Source: Opisthocomus hoazin (taxonomy: Eukaryota > Chordata > Aves > Opisthocomiformes > Opisthocomidae). From it: DNA of 64,000 bases. The position numbers were made by a program, and so were the translations under genes. The DNA lies in the NCBI RefSeq assembly GCF_030867145.1, contig NC_134434.1, positions 8,866,001 through 8,930,000 of the forward strand, given 5' to 3'. Shown here one piece after another: positions 1-10,504 of the stretch (the first letter of the stretch is position 1; each line of letters starts with the position of its first letter). Below the pieces are notes generated by a model. It searched no databases. It was not told where the DNA came from and saw nothing but the letters and a program-made list of their open reading frames with translations.

Positions 1-127
1 ATGGCATCCCAGACTCGTAACGCACCTCACATAGTTGTTTGCAAACCACAAAAATAGTCCAAACCACACTGCAACGCTCCTGAAGTACCTCCCAGAGCTC
101 CAGCCACTCACACCCAAAGAATCCTAC

Positions 128-991
128 CGTGCTGATCCCAGCTCCCGTGTAGATGACAAGGTGCCTGGCATTCCGGACAGCAGCAGCCAGCTCAGTAGCC
201 TTTCTCTTTAACTCCTCTGGTTCGTCACACACCTAGAAAACACAGCTGAGCAAGCTCATGTGTTTCTGAGATGCCGTGCATCCCTGAATTGGAAGGAACG
301 GGGGTTCCCGGGAAGCTTTAACGCAGGCCTAGCCCGGCCATCGAGTGACACACGCGCTATCAGAAGTGGCTTCCAAACAAAAGAACGCGGGCGGTGCCCA
401 GGGAAGATGCAGGGAAGCAGCTTCCCGGACGGCCGCACGCGCAGCTCCGCCCTCCCAGCGGACGTGCCCGCACAGCACGCGGCAGAACCCCGCACGCGGC
501 TGGGAGACGCGGCGACACAGGCCCGGCGGGCCTCGGCCCGGGGCCCGGCGGCACAGCAGCCTTGCTGCGGGGCCTGCCGCAGCTCCGGAGCTCGCCCCGC
601 AGCCGCTGGCCCGGCCGCCGCAGACCCCCGGAGCGCGGCGCTCCCCCCGCCGCGGCCACCGGAGCCCGCCGCCCCGCCGCCGCCCACCTCCTCCTGCCGC
701 CGGCGCAGCCGCTCCCGCCGGGCGCGGCGCCGCTCCAGCTCCCTGACGATGTCCTCGCCCTCGCTCAGCGCCTGGCACTCCTCGGGGCTCCGCTCCGCCG
801 GCGGCTTCCTCCAGATGCGGGACACCTGCGCGGGACACGCGGCTGGTCACGGCGGCCCGCGGCGGCGCGGCGCGGCGGGGCGGGCCGGGCCGTACCTGTC
901 TCCGCCGGTCCCGCTGCTCCTCCTGCTGAAGGATCTCGGCGCGCGCCGCCGCCTTCCGCTCCGAGCGGCTCAGGCTGCCGCCGGCCGCCAT
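128..991 (-). CDS. SIRT7: SIRT7, sirtuin 7, N-terminal part (coding exons 1-3; gene continues past left edge)
   Basis: NAD-dependent protein deacylase of the nucleolus and chromatin (H3K18 deacetylation, rDNA transcription, from family knowledge). Coding exons in transcript order: 991-896, 825-688, 232-128, giving 113 residues with phase kept throughout. The start MAAGGSLSRSERKAAA is almost the human SIRT7 start. Exon 2 encodes the basic helical N-terminal extension, with the arginine-rich run RRRARRERLRRRQEE at about residues 63-78. Exon 3 starts VCDEPEEL and ends on the sirtuin NAD-binding motif YTGAGIST. All sites seen are GT-AG (donors at 895, 687 and 127; acceptors before 825 and 232). 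The Zn-binding module and catalytic His lie outside the window. The ATG at 991 is chosen because it aligns with human residue 1 and sits in a CpG island. SIRT6 and other sirtuins are excluded by this SIRT7-specific N-terminus. Confidence 0.97.
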
Positions 992-1150
992 CTCCCCGGA
1001 AGCGCTGCGCTTCCGCTGCCGGGCGCTCCGCGGCAGCGCCGCTTCCGGTGGCCGGCGAGAGCGGCCGCGCCCCACTTCCGGCGTCGCCGCCCCCGGTGCG
1101 GCGGCGCCCCCCCGCGCCGCGGCAGACCGCGCCCCAAGGAAGCGCGAGGC
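992..1150 (-). promoter_or_regulatory. SIRT7: SIRT7 promoter / CpG island core with ETS-type sites
   Basis: Very GC-rich, CpG-dense DNA directly upstream of the SIRT7 ATG; the island also covers exons 1-2 (about 400-1150). Three CTTCCG cores (CGGAAG on the transcribed strand) lie at 1010-1015, 1042-1047 and 1075-1080, typical of ETS/GABPA-driven TATA-less housekeeping promoters. No TATA box is seen. The inferred MAFG cleavage site is within about 150 bp upstream, so this promoter is squeezed between two same-strand genes. The start site is inferred from position and motifs only. Confidence 0.6.
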
Positions 1151-1169
1151 GGCGGCTGTTGGGAAGCGG

Positions 1170-1175
1170 TTTATT
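1170..1175 (-). terminator. MAFG: Candidate distal MAFG poly(A) signal (AATAAA)
   Basis: AATAAA on the minus strand, after two TATTTATTGC-like AU-rich motifs at about 1217-1272. Cleavage would fall near 1150, only about 160 bp before the SIRT7 start codon on the same strand. The downstream GU element is weak by eye. Confidence 0.55.
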
Positions 1176-3542
1176 GTCACGTACAGACCGGCGGCGCGCG
1201 GACGGACACGGAACAGCAATAAATAACGCCCGCCCGCTCGCCGCCCCGGGCAATAACTTAGCAATAAATACCGCCGGGGCGGGGCTCCCCACGCCACCGG
1301 AGAGCGGCGCGACAGCGCGACACGATTCACCACACGACAGAGAGCCCCGCGGCACGGGGACACGGCGGGGCCCGGGAGGGAGGGGGACCACGACAGCCTG
1401 CACGGCGGGAAACCACACGGACGAGCACCTCGGGCACGACAGGCTGCGCTGCGGGACGCCACGCGCGGGAGAGGCCCACGGGCCCGGAGGGGACGGGAGA
1501 CACCGCGGGCACGGCAGAAACGTGACGGGGGCCAACAGGCCACCGAGGACGAAACCCAGACCAGCGCACGACGGGGGGGAGCAGCACCCCGAGGCCCGGG
1601 CCCCCGCCGACACCCGGCCCTGCGCCCACAGCTCGCGTACACACCCGCTGCCGCAGGCGAGCGAGCGCTGCACGGCGGGAGCAGCGACAGCAGCCGATGG
1701 AGCCGGTGCCGCCGCCCGCTCCGTCCCCCGGGCTCGACCCCTCACTCAGCGGCAGCAGCACAGCTGCACCCAGCCGGCCGGGAAGGACCCGGACACTCCT
1801 CGCAGCAGAGCACGACAGAAGCAAGCTCACCACGGCTGCAGGATTGCCCGCCACCGCCCGCCCTGTTGATGGGGCCCTCCTCGCACCACAGCCTCCAGCC
1901 CCCAGAGCTCAGTTCCTCACAAGCCCTCAGCTGCTCACCCTGCCGAGGTCAGGCCTCCGACGGGGTTCAGAACGGCTCTCCAGCCAGGTTCCATCTCAGG
2001 CTGGCTGCAGGAGGGACGGGGCTGGAACCGACACCCCAGGCCAACTGGAGGTCTCCATGGTTTGGAACACCTCACCTCTTCCAGGCACTGCGTCACCAGC
2101 TGGAAGATACAGGTTAGGGCCCAGAGCTCTGTGCTCAGTGCTGCTCAGAGCACAGCCCACCTGGCAAAGGGCTGGGAAGTGGCACATCGGACACCTCAGG
2201 TCAGAGAAGAGCGAGCTCAGGGCTAGGAGGGGGAAGCCTGGAGGGCAATGTTCTAACCCACTCCTTGTTCGGGAAGTTCACTGGGAAAAGCATCCCAAAC
2301 AGCTTCCAAAAAACAGCTTCCTAAACTCCAAATCAACCAGAGCAAAGCCGATGTCCACCTCCAGCAGGAAATCCCCACCAGCTATCTGCTCCTGTCCTGC
2401 CACATCATGGCTTTCATCAGGTTTACCGGCTTCTCAGCCCAGAAGACGGCAGTATCAGTTCAGCTACATGAGAAACACATCACCAAAAACCACCCAGTAT
2501 GGCAAACTGCGGTTTCACTTGTGCCATCCCAGTCTGTCCCCTCTGCTCAGGAGACTTTCAGCAGCCAGGAGATCACAGACTTCACCCCCACGTCCTGCTT
2601 CTCTAAAACAACTCGGTAATCAGCTCAAATCTCTGGGGAGGGGAGAGGGGGATCAAAGTGTTTGTGGAAATGAAGCCTGGCCACAAATAGCTTCTCAGCT
2701 GTGTCACACAGCTCTAAGTCTAAGCACTCTTCCAACACCCACAGACAGAAGCTGCACCAGGAAAGACAGTAACCATGCCACAGCTTAATTTCCAGTAATA
2801 TGCAGACACTCAGGACTAGCGCTGGTCCCGCGCTGCCCAGAAGGCAGGCAGACTTGCCCCTCTTGTCAGACGAGCCGCAAGAGCAACACAAGTTCTGATC
2901 ACAGATCCAACTCCAGAGTTAAATCCCGTCAGCCTCCTCCCAAACTCGGACAACTCTCCCTTCTGTTACTTCTCTACCAGCTTTGCTGGAGGAAGACAAG
3001 CGCAACGTTTTCCCCATCCCGGCAACTGCATCACCCAGTGTCGGCTGCTCAGCAAGAGGCCCAAGCTGCCCGTCCTCCTGCAGCACACCTCTGCAGAGAA
3101 GGGTTTTCTGGGCAGGCATCACTACTTTAGTTGCACCAGCCATTCATTTTTGCCTTCAAGAGCAGCAGCACCTTTGCCTGCATGCCAGAAGCCTTGTGGA
3201 GAATTCAGAGAGATTCCAACTCAATCTCTCAGTCAAGCTTAGAGAAAATGATGGCAGCATGAAACGACAGCACACGGCAAAGGCAGCCAGCGGCAGCACC
3301 ACACCACAGCGCCTCGCAAGAGCCCAGAGAGCACAGAGAGCGCAACACAAGGGGACACAACGGAAGCCAGCAAGGTCGAGAATAAGTCACTTTTGGTACA
3401 ATTGCAAAAAGATATCAAACAGGACTTGCCTCTTTTTTTGTCTTTTTCTAAGTTTTATAAATAAAGTCTGATAACTCTTTATAAAAACTAACCTCAGAGC
3501 CACAAACAGTTTGCAGGAGGTTCATGAGAAACTTTAAAATTA

Positions 3543-3552
3543 TTTATTTATT
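3543..3552 (-). terminator. MAFG: Candidate proximal MAFG poly(A) signal (two overlapping AATAAA)
   Basis: Two overlapping AATAAA hexamers read on the minus strand (3543-3548 and 3547-3552). A GT-rich stretch (CTGTTTGTGGCTCTGAGG) lies about 40 nt downstream in transcript direction, as expected for a working cleavage site. Use would give a 3'UTR of about 1 kb. Transcript data are needed to tell which end is used. Confidence 0.5.
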
Positions 3553-4569
3553 AACTTTCAACTAGCAAAGTCTCCGAGAATATTTCCCCATTTATATGGT
3601 CAAATATTCTCACCCTCTCGGATAAAAAAGCTGACTATAAATACGCTCTCTCTTCTGACTGATTTTAATTTTAAACTTAGATAATTTAATAACTCTTAAA
3701 ATGATGTTTCTCTCTTTAAATAAAGGGCTATTTAACCACATAAACTGGTTGTGTAAACCATCACACTAGAGACACTTGATACCCTCAAAACACGGGAACA
3801 ACTAGTGATTTTGGTCTTGTTCAGTGCAACGCATTAGGCACAAAACCGGCCTGCAGCCAACACGGTACCTTCCCTCCCTCCCCGGGGGTGCTGGGCCGCT
3901 GCCCGGGCCCCGTCCCGGCTCCCTCCCCGGCGCTGGGGCAGAGGCAGCGGGGCACGACAGCCTCCTCCTTCCCACCACGGCTAGTTTACACGGCTAACGC
4001 AACGGACGTCTGAAGGAAACCCACTGTTCGGGCACAGAGGCATACTAGAAAGAAATACAGACCTATCACACAGAACACCCCAACTGCAACTACGGGTACC
4101 AAATGAGACAAAAGCAGCAGGTTCGGGCGCCTGGCAGTCAGGCACCGAGATGCACCGCCCGGAAGAGCCATGAAATAAAGCCTTTGGCAGCGACCGGACA
4201 CGCGGGTTCCCCGCCCCAGGAAGAAGCCTCCCTCCGGACCTTCCCCAAGCCCTTCCGCCACCCTGCTGTCAGCCACGCTGCACAGACGTTCTTTGGCTAG
4301 AAAGCCAAGATCTCGCAGCCTGTCCCAAGGGCGCCCGAGGCCTACGGACCGCTGGGCAGGAGGCTACGTCTGCACAGGACACGGGACGCACCACCACTGC
4401 TCATACCAATCTGGACACAACAAAACAAAACCGGAGTGATCAGCAGGCCAGTCCTGGGCCAAGTGGAAGGAACCCGGACCCATGTGGGGAGGATTTGTGC
4501 TTTGGGGATTCCAGGCTGGTTTTGTGCCTAATTGCCCTGCACAGACAAGCTCAGGCAAGACTTGCTTCA

Positions 4570-5147
<578 letters not shown>

Positions 5148-5540
5148 AACACGGCAGCCTTGTCAGTCAGGTTCTGGAAGGGAAGGAAGGTCCGGTCAGC
5201 CACGCAGGACGCAGCAGAGCCCGCGACACTCCTGCAGCAGGGCCCAGCAGCAACGCCCCGCACGGCTGCACATCCCACTCCCCCCTGCGCAGGCGAGACT
5301 CGACAGCACCCGACCGAGCGGGACTCACAAGCGGCAGGTTCTGTCCCTGAGCAGAGGCTGCTGCCCTTCCACACCCCTACTCCCATGAAGACTTTGTGGC
5401 AATGCCTTTTTTTTTTTTTTTGCTTGGGGTGGGCGAAATTAAAAAACTAGGAGGAGTCAGAACACACGGAAGCCACATTTTTAAAAATAGCCTGGCAGGC
5501 AGCAGGCTGGGTCCAGAGCACGGCTGCTCCGGGCCAGTCA

Positions 5541-5553
5541 TGCTGACTCAGCA
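5541..5553. promoter_or_regulatory. MAFG: Perfect T-MARE / ARE (TGCTGACTCAGCA) in MAFG intron 1
   Basis: The 13-mer TGCTGACTCAGCA is the full palindromic T-MARE consensus and also contains the ARE core TGACTCAGC on both strands. It lies 368 bp upstream of the acceptor of the ATG exon. This is the sequence small Maf homodimers and NRF2-, BACH1- or p45-Maf heterodimers bind. Induction of mouse mafG by Nrf2 through an ARE has been reported, so an autoregulatory role is plausible; whether the bird site is the orthologous element is inference. Confidence 0.8.
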
Positions 5554-6506
5554 CGCCGGCACTCTGTGCCTCTTGCTCCCAGCCTCATCCTTGTCGCTCC
5601 CCAGCAGAGCAAGGCAGCCAGCCGCTCCGGCGCGCCCTTCCAGCAGGTGCCCAAGCACAGCCCAGAAACTGCCCCAGACAGGAGTCCTGCAAGATTCTAA
5701 GGGCCCCCAAGGAGCCAAACCAGCACAGTTCAAGAGCACGCGACCCTAGGCAAAGAGCACAGGGGAAGCCTTTGCTTCGCTGGGCGCGGTGCGGGAGGGG
5801 AGAATGCCACTGCTGCGCTCATGCCTCTCCAAACTTTTTCTGCTTCCCAGGAAAGCCAGCACATCCAAGTTCACATCAAAGTTCTGTACCCAGCCTTTCC
5901 CAAGGAGCAGAAGGACAACCTGATACTGCAGCACACGGAAGAATTTGGGCACATGGGAATCCCATCACAAATCTGGGACGACGCCTCAGCAGCCTTCACC
6001 TCTCCCAGTCACGCAAAGCTGACCCTGGCTGTAGGTCTCTCCTGTGAGAAAGTCCCTATTAGACCCCGGAAATGCCAGGGCACAGAACCACCCTGCCCCT
6101 CCCTCATCTTCAGAGCCAAGGTATGGTCACAAGAAAACAAAGATCAAGGACAGCCAAAACCAGAGGAGAGCAGACTCCTTTGCTGCCACGGAATACACGA
6201 CATCAGAACTGGTAAGAGCAATTCTCAGGCCTGTTTTTACAGTGAACCATACCCAAGCTCCTGTTTCTGTCCCTACATACGTCCTCCCCTCAGGCTTTAG
6301 TTCAGAGTGCTACTACATTGCCCAATGAATTAATCCGCTCAGATACTGCTTGACAGACATAGCTGCACCTCAGACAGCCAGGAACCGCACACCTCCTTAA
6401 ACGAGGCAAGCGTTCATGTGCACGCGCAGCCTACAAACACCTCTGTGCCTTTCTCCTCTTCGGAGCCAAACAGTCAAGAAAAATGTTGTTGTTGCTACTG
6501 CTTTGC

Positions 6507-6507
<1 letters not shown>

Positions 6508-6533
<26 letters not shown>
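6508..6533 (+). repeat. Poly(A) homopolymer, about 26 bp
   Basis: Uninterrupted A run in MAFG intron 1. No retroposon body is recognised immediately upstream, so it is annotated as a simple repeat only. Confidence 0.9.
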
Positions 6534-6538
<5 letters not shown>

Positions 6539-7737
6539 TGATGCACAGCTGTAGCCAAGAACCAGATGCACAAGTCAGCAAATACAAATCTATGCTCTCC
6601 CAGCAGCTGCACTGCAGGCTCCCCGCAATGCATCTGCCACCTACTAGAGGTGAGCGGGGTCAGCATTCCCCAGGACGCTGGCAGAGACGCTCCCAGAGCC
6701 CCCAGCCTGCCAGGAGGCAGGCTATTTATACCCAGAGGACAATGCTCCTTCCAGCGAGACGTCTGCTACAACCCGGCAGTGCTGGTGCAGAAAGGGTCAC
6801 TTTGTCATCCAAGGAAGGCGGCTGCAATGAAGCAGACTAACACAGGACGGACAGCACACAAGCAACTGCTGCGTAAAATCAGTTCTTCACTCTTTCCCAT
6901 ACCGTTGTAGTTCTTTCCTCTGCTCCTACTGGGCAAACAACACGGCTGCTGGGAAAAGGGGAGCAGGCGGGGAGCAGCTGGGGAGCCCAACAGTGTCCCC
7001 CCCGCAGCACCCCTCTGCGCTGTCCTCCAGTGCGCGCAAGGAGCCGAGGGCAGGGGTGGTCAGCGGACCACAGAAATCGCTTTGCCTCGTGGTGCTACAG
7101 GATTGCCAGCTGCCTGGCAAGCGCTGCAGCTTCCCTCCTCACAGCAGCGCTGCAATAAAACAAACAGGGCAACAAACGTGCTGCATCAGGCAGGGTGCTG
7201 GGAAGGGAGGTCCTGGGGTGGGCTGGGGAATCGGCAGGGTGCTCCCACAGTCCAGACCCCGCAATGTCCCCCGGCCCAAGGGGATCAAAATGGACACGCA
7301 CAAATCAGTCAGTGGAAGGGGAAGAACAACCCAGACACCAGCTGGCCCTCGGTTATGGCTATTTTTTGTGTCCCGTCCGAAGGATCAGAGGCAGGGCTAT
7401 TCGGCAGCTCACAGAGAGGACACCCAGAGAACTGGCACCACGACAGAGACCAAACTTGGCCTAACTCTCAAGACTGCTGATTGCTCAGCTTTTGATAGCT
7501 TCCTGAAGAAAGATTGGGCTGAAAAGCGCCAAATGCGATGACTGCAATGAAGAAAATGCAGCCTCAACACATTTCCCCAGAGCTGAAAAGGCCTGAACTC
7601 AGCACAAGCGCAGCCAATTCTCTCCTCAGCTCAAAGGCAGCGCAAGGGAGCTGACAGCACCGCGCATGATTCAACGCAGGCCCCATTCTCCACATTCCAG
7701 ATCGCAGAACCGTGCCACGAGCCCCGTGTAAACACAG

Positions 7738-7745
7738 TGACGTCA
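7738..7745. promoter_or_regulatory. CRE palindrome TGACGTCA
   Basis: Full CREB/ATF consensus octamer at the start of the CpG-rich region that precedes MAFG. Its CpG has been retained, which suggests an unmethylated or constrained setting. Assignment to MAFG is positional only. Confidence 0.5.
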
Positions 7746-8924
7746 CCCGTTCCAGTGCAGGCCGGCCCAGAGGAGGGAAGGAGAGAGACCCATCTGCGGG
7801 GACAGGGAGGCAGAGGAAGGGGCCGTGCTCCACAACGGCTCCGCAGCAGCCGGCGGACGGAGGAGCGAGGGCGGGTGGCAGCGGCCAGGCACGCCACACG
7901 ACAACTCCCTCTCCCAGCGTGGATTTCACACTCTGTTTATTTGCTTTCTTGCACATCAGCTCACACAGCCCTCCCCGGAACCCACGAGATCGGGTGGCTC
8001 CCCCAGCTACACACAATGCCAGGACAGTGCCTCCCCTGTGCCCCCCCCCGCAGCTCCCGGTGAGCTGGGTGCTGCCCCGGGCACGCTGACAGCAGCTCCC
8101 GCCGCAGAGAACCGGCCGGCCCGCGGGCTGACCCCGCTGGCACAGACACCGGGCAGAACCGGCTCCGGGCAGACAGACCCCCGTGAGCCCCCCCCCCACG
8201 CTCCGTGCCCGCTCAGCTCCCAGGGCCCCGCGGCGCCGAGCCCCGAGCAGACCCAGCGCCCCGGCCCACGCGGGGGCTCCGGCGGGGGGGGAGTCCGCAG
8301 CCCCCCGCGGAACGGGGCCCAGAACCCGGCGGCATCGAGCTGGGGCAGCGGGGAAGCGCGCCCAGCCCACCCGCGGCCGAGCCCCCGCCCCGACCCCAGC
8401 CCCCGGGAGCCGCCGCCCGCCGCCACCGCCCCTGGCGGGAGCGGGGCCCCGCGGGCCGGCCGCGAATCAGGCCGCGGCGGGTGCGGGGGGGTCCGAGGGC
8501 CCGGGCGCGGCGGGGCTGGCGGGGGCCGACCGGGAGGGGCGGGGCGGGGTGCCCGCGCGCGGTCCCGGGAAGCGGCGGGCGGGGCCGGGCCACAGGCTGA
8601 CGGCCCCGCGCACCTGTTGCTCGGCCGCGGGGCGGGTGACGGGGCCGGGCGGCGCCGGAACCCCCACTGCGAGTCGGCGGCGGCCCCCCCGGCCGCCATC
8701 CCGGGCCCGCCGCGCCCGGCCCGCCCCGCCCCTGCCCGCCCCCGGGGACCGGCCCGCCGCCCCGCCCCGCCCGGTGCCAGGGCCGCGCCCGTCTCCCGGG
8801 CCGCGCCCGCCGCCGCCAGCGGCGCTCACCTCCTCACGGGGCCGCCGGGCCGGGCCGGGCGGGGAGGCCGCGCTGGGAGGGACCGGGACGCCGCGAGCCG
8901 CTGCCACCGCCGCTCACGGACGCG

Positions 8925-8949
8925 TCACGTGATGTTTGGGTCACGTGGC
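8925..8949. promoter_or_regulatory. Paired CACGTG E-boxes (TCACGTGA and GTCACGTGG)
   Basis: Two CACGTG cores, at 8926-8931 and 8942-8947, 16 bp (about one and a half helical turns) apart, both in GTCACGTG context. This flank is preferred by USF and by MiT/TFE factors. They lie just upstream of the best candidate MAFG first exon. Confidence 0.55.
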
Positions 8950-9052
8950 TCCATTCATGAAGCGCCCGGTGCAGCCGCCCCGGGCCTTAAGGGGGACGCG
9001 CGTTTCTGTCGGAGGCGGCGCCTTAAAGGGGAGGCGGCGGCGGCAGGCGCGG

Positions 9053-9111
9053 GGCCCCGCCCGGCCCGCGGTGCAGGCCCCGCCCGGCCCGCGGTGCAGG
9101 CCCCGCCCGGG
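9053..9111. repeat. 23 bp GC-box tandem repeat, about 2.6 copies
   Basis: The unit runs 9053-9075, repeats without visible mismatch at 9076-9098 and continues partly to about 9111. Each unit contains CCCCGCCC, an SP/KLF-type GC box, so the array gives a cluster of GC boxes in the MAFG promoter island. Confidence 0.8.
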
Positions 9112-9800
9112 AGCCGCGGCGCTCCCCGGTCCCGGCTCCGCCTGACGGCGCGCGGCAGCTCCCGGCCCGGGCCGAGCCCTGCGGCCGCCGCCCCGCCCAG
9201 CCCCCGGTGCCTCGGCGGCGGGGCGGGTCTCCCGGCACGTCCGGCCGCAGCCTGCGGCCTCCCGCGGCGGCACCGGCGGCCGCAGCAGCTGCCGGGGGTG
9301 GGGTGCGGTGGGCGCCTCCCTCGCGCTCCCACGCGTGTCAGCGGCGCGCGGCGAGGCAGCAGCGAGTGCTCCCCGCCCCTTGCCCGTTCTGAGCCGTCTC
9401 CGGTGCGGAGAGCGCGGCCGCCTCCCGCCGCTCTGCCCCGCCCGCAGCCGGCACTCGCCGGAGCTGCCCAGGCCGCGCGGGGAGCCGCAGGGGTCCGGCG
9501 GCAGCCCCCACCCCCCCGGGCACGGGCGGCAGCGCGGCCCCGAAGCCGGGCTGACCCCCCCGAGGAGCGATGCTGCTTTCCCGGGGGCGTCCCGCCCGCT
9601 CGGCTGAGGGTCCGCACCGCAGCACGGCGGCTGCCGACGGCGCTTACCGAGTGCTGGAAGCAAAGCGGCTCTGACGAGCTGCGCCGCAGCGGACGGGGGG
9701 CACGGGGAAGGCGCAGCGGCGAGCCTGGGCATACGGGGCGAAGGCCACGCCATGGAGCGAGTGCTCCCTAGAAGGGCAGAGCCTGGGCCCGGGGGTCCAG

Positions 9801-10504
9801 CAGCAGCACCGGGCTCTCCGCGGTGCACGCAGCGGACGAGTGAACCGACCCTGGTGGGCTGCGTGTCCCACCGGCTGCGGCAGCAGCTCAGCCGCAGCCC
9901 CGCAAGCACCCAGAGGCTCCCGTACAGCTCTGCCTCTGTGGGGTGCAGCCTGGGGCAGGCCACACGTCTCCCCGTGGAGGGGCCCAGGCGCAGCCATCCT
10001 GCCTTTTATTCCATATCGTGCTATAAAAGCAGGAACTCGTTCACAACGTTTCCCTTTCACTTGGCATCAGCCAGGGCCAAAGCCATCTGACCCACAGCTT
10101 GGCCTGTCTGCACGGGGTTTTCACAGCAGGGGAGCACCCGGCTCCTGCTCGCCTCCCGTGGAATCTCCTACAGAGTGGCAGAACCGCTAGCACGCCCGAA
10201 GGGTTGGGATACTCTGAGAAGGGTTAGCACTCCATGTCCTTCCTGTCAGATTTCAGCCAGACACCCTTCCTTCTTCCGCTCTCTTCGTATCTCCAAACAC
10301 TGGTAGCACGGCCCTAGAACAAGTTTTGTGTTGCTGCTCAGGAACCATGGGCGACAACGAGAAACAGGCCACCACACCCCCCAGTCCCACGCCGAAACCA
10401 GCCTCAGAGACCCCTCGAGCACACTCCCTGCGGGCAGCGAGGACCCCACAGCCACTGCCAGGGGCAAGAGGTACACCCAGCCCACACAGCTGGGATCAGC
10501 CACA
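9801..10504. other. Intergenic interval between MAFG promoter and PYCR1 3' end
   Basis: CpG density falls and no coding exon is recognised. A second minus-strand AATAAA lies at 10005-10010, a possible later PYCR1 end. Nothing else here can be supported. Confidence 0.5.

Larger units (their letters stand above)
1150..4569 (-). other. MAFG: MAFG 3' untranslated region (inferred, about 3.4 kb)
   Basis: Runs from the MAFG stop codon to an AATAAA at 1170-1175 on the minus strand. No conserved coding sequence is recognised inside it; the open frames at 1300-2800 are GC-rich noise. It has two parts: an AT-rich block at about 3420-3780 with ATTTA pentamers on the transcript strand (plus-strand positions 3458-3462, 3638-3642, 3717-3721), and a GC-rich distal part at 1200-1900. 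Two further ATTTA motifs lie just before the distal poly(A) signal (1220-1224, 1265-1269). A long 3'UTR is usual for mammalian MAFG. If only the proximal signal near 3543 is used, the UTR is about 1 kb and 1150-3500 would be intergenic. Confidence 0.6.
5174..8829 (-). other. MAFG: MAFG intron 1 (non-coding)
   Basis: Stretch between the coding exon acceptor (5173) and the nearest good candidate 5' exon donor (8829/8828). No conserved coding exon is recognised. It contains a perfect Maf recognition element at 5541-5553, a homopolymer A tract at 6508-6533, a poly(T) tract near 5406-5421, a CRE palindrome at 7738-7745, and increasing CpG density after 7800 towards the promoter. Confidence 0.7.
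7850..9800 (-). promoter_or_regulatory. MAFG: MAFG promoter CpG island with candidate alternative first exons
   Basis: About 2 kb of CpG-dense DNA upstream of MAFG. Minus-strand splice donors usable by non-coding first exons: GGAG|GTGAG with last exon base 8830, and CTCG|GTAAGC with last exon base 9648; a weaker AACAG|GTGCGC lies near 8613. Paired E-boxes at 8925-8932 and 8940-8949 sit about 100 bp upstream of the 8830 donor, and a 23 bp GC-box tandem repeat is at 9053-9111. Mammalian Mafg is known to use several first exons, which fits. Long open frames here on both strands come from GC bias and lack homology. A divergent transcript comparable to human MAFG-DT could start here, but nothing in the sequence proves it. 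Confidence 0.6.

Noticed and set aside
394-1869. 491-codon plus-strand open frame over the SIRT7 promoter and MAFG 3' end
   Set aside because: Opposite to the real SIRT7 exons and driven by GC content; no domain or conserved motif.
6508-6533. Poly(A) run as the tail of a retroposed gene or SINE
   Set aside because: No retroposon body or target-site duplication is recognisable upstream, so it is treated as a simple repeat.
7825-9771. 648-codon plus-strand open frame and overlapping long frames in the MAFG promoter island
   Set aside because: Proline-, arginine- and alanine-rich in every frame on both strands, no recognisable domain, and it coincides with a CpG island where stop codons are rare by composition.
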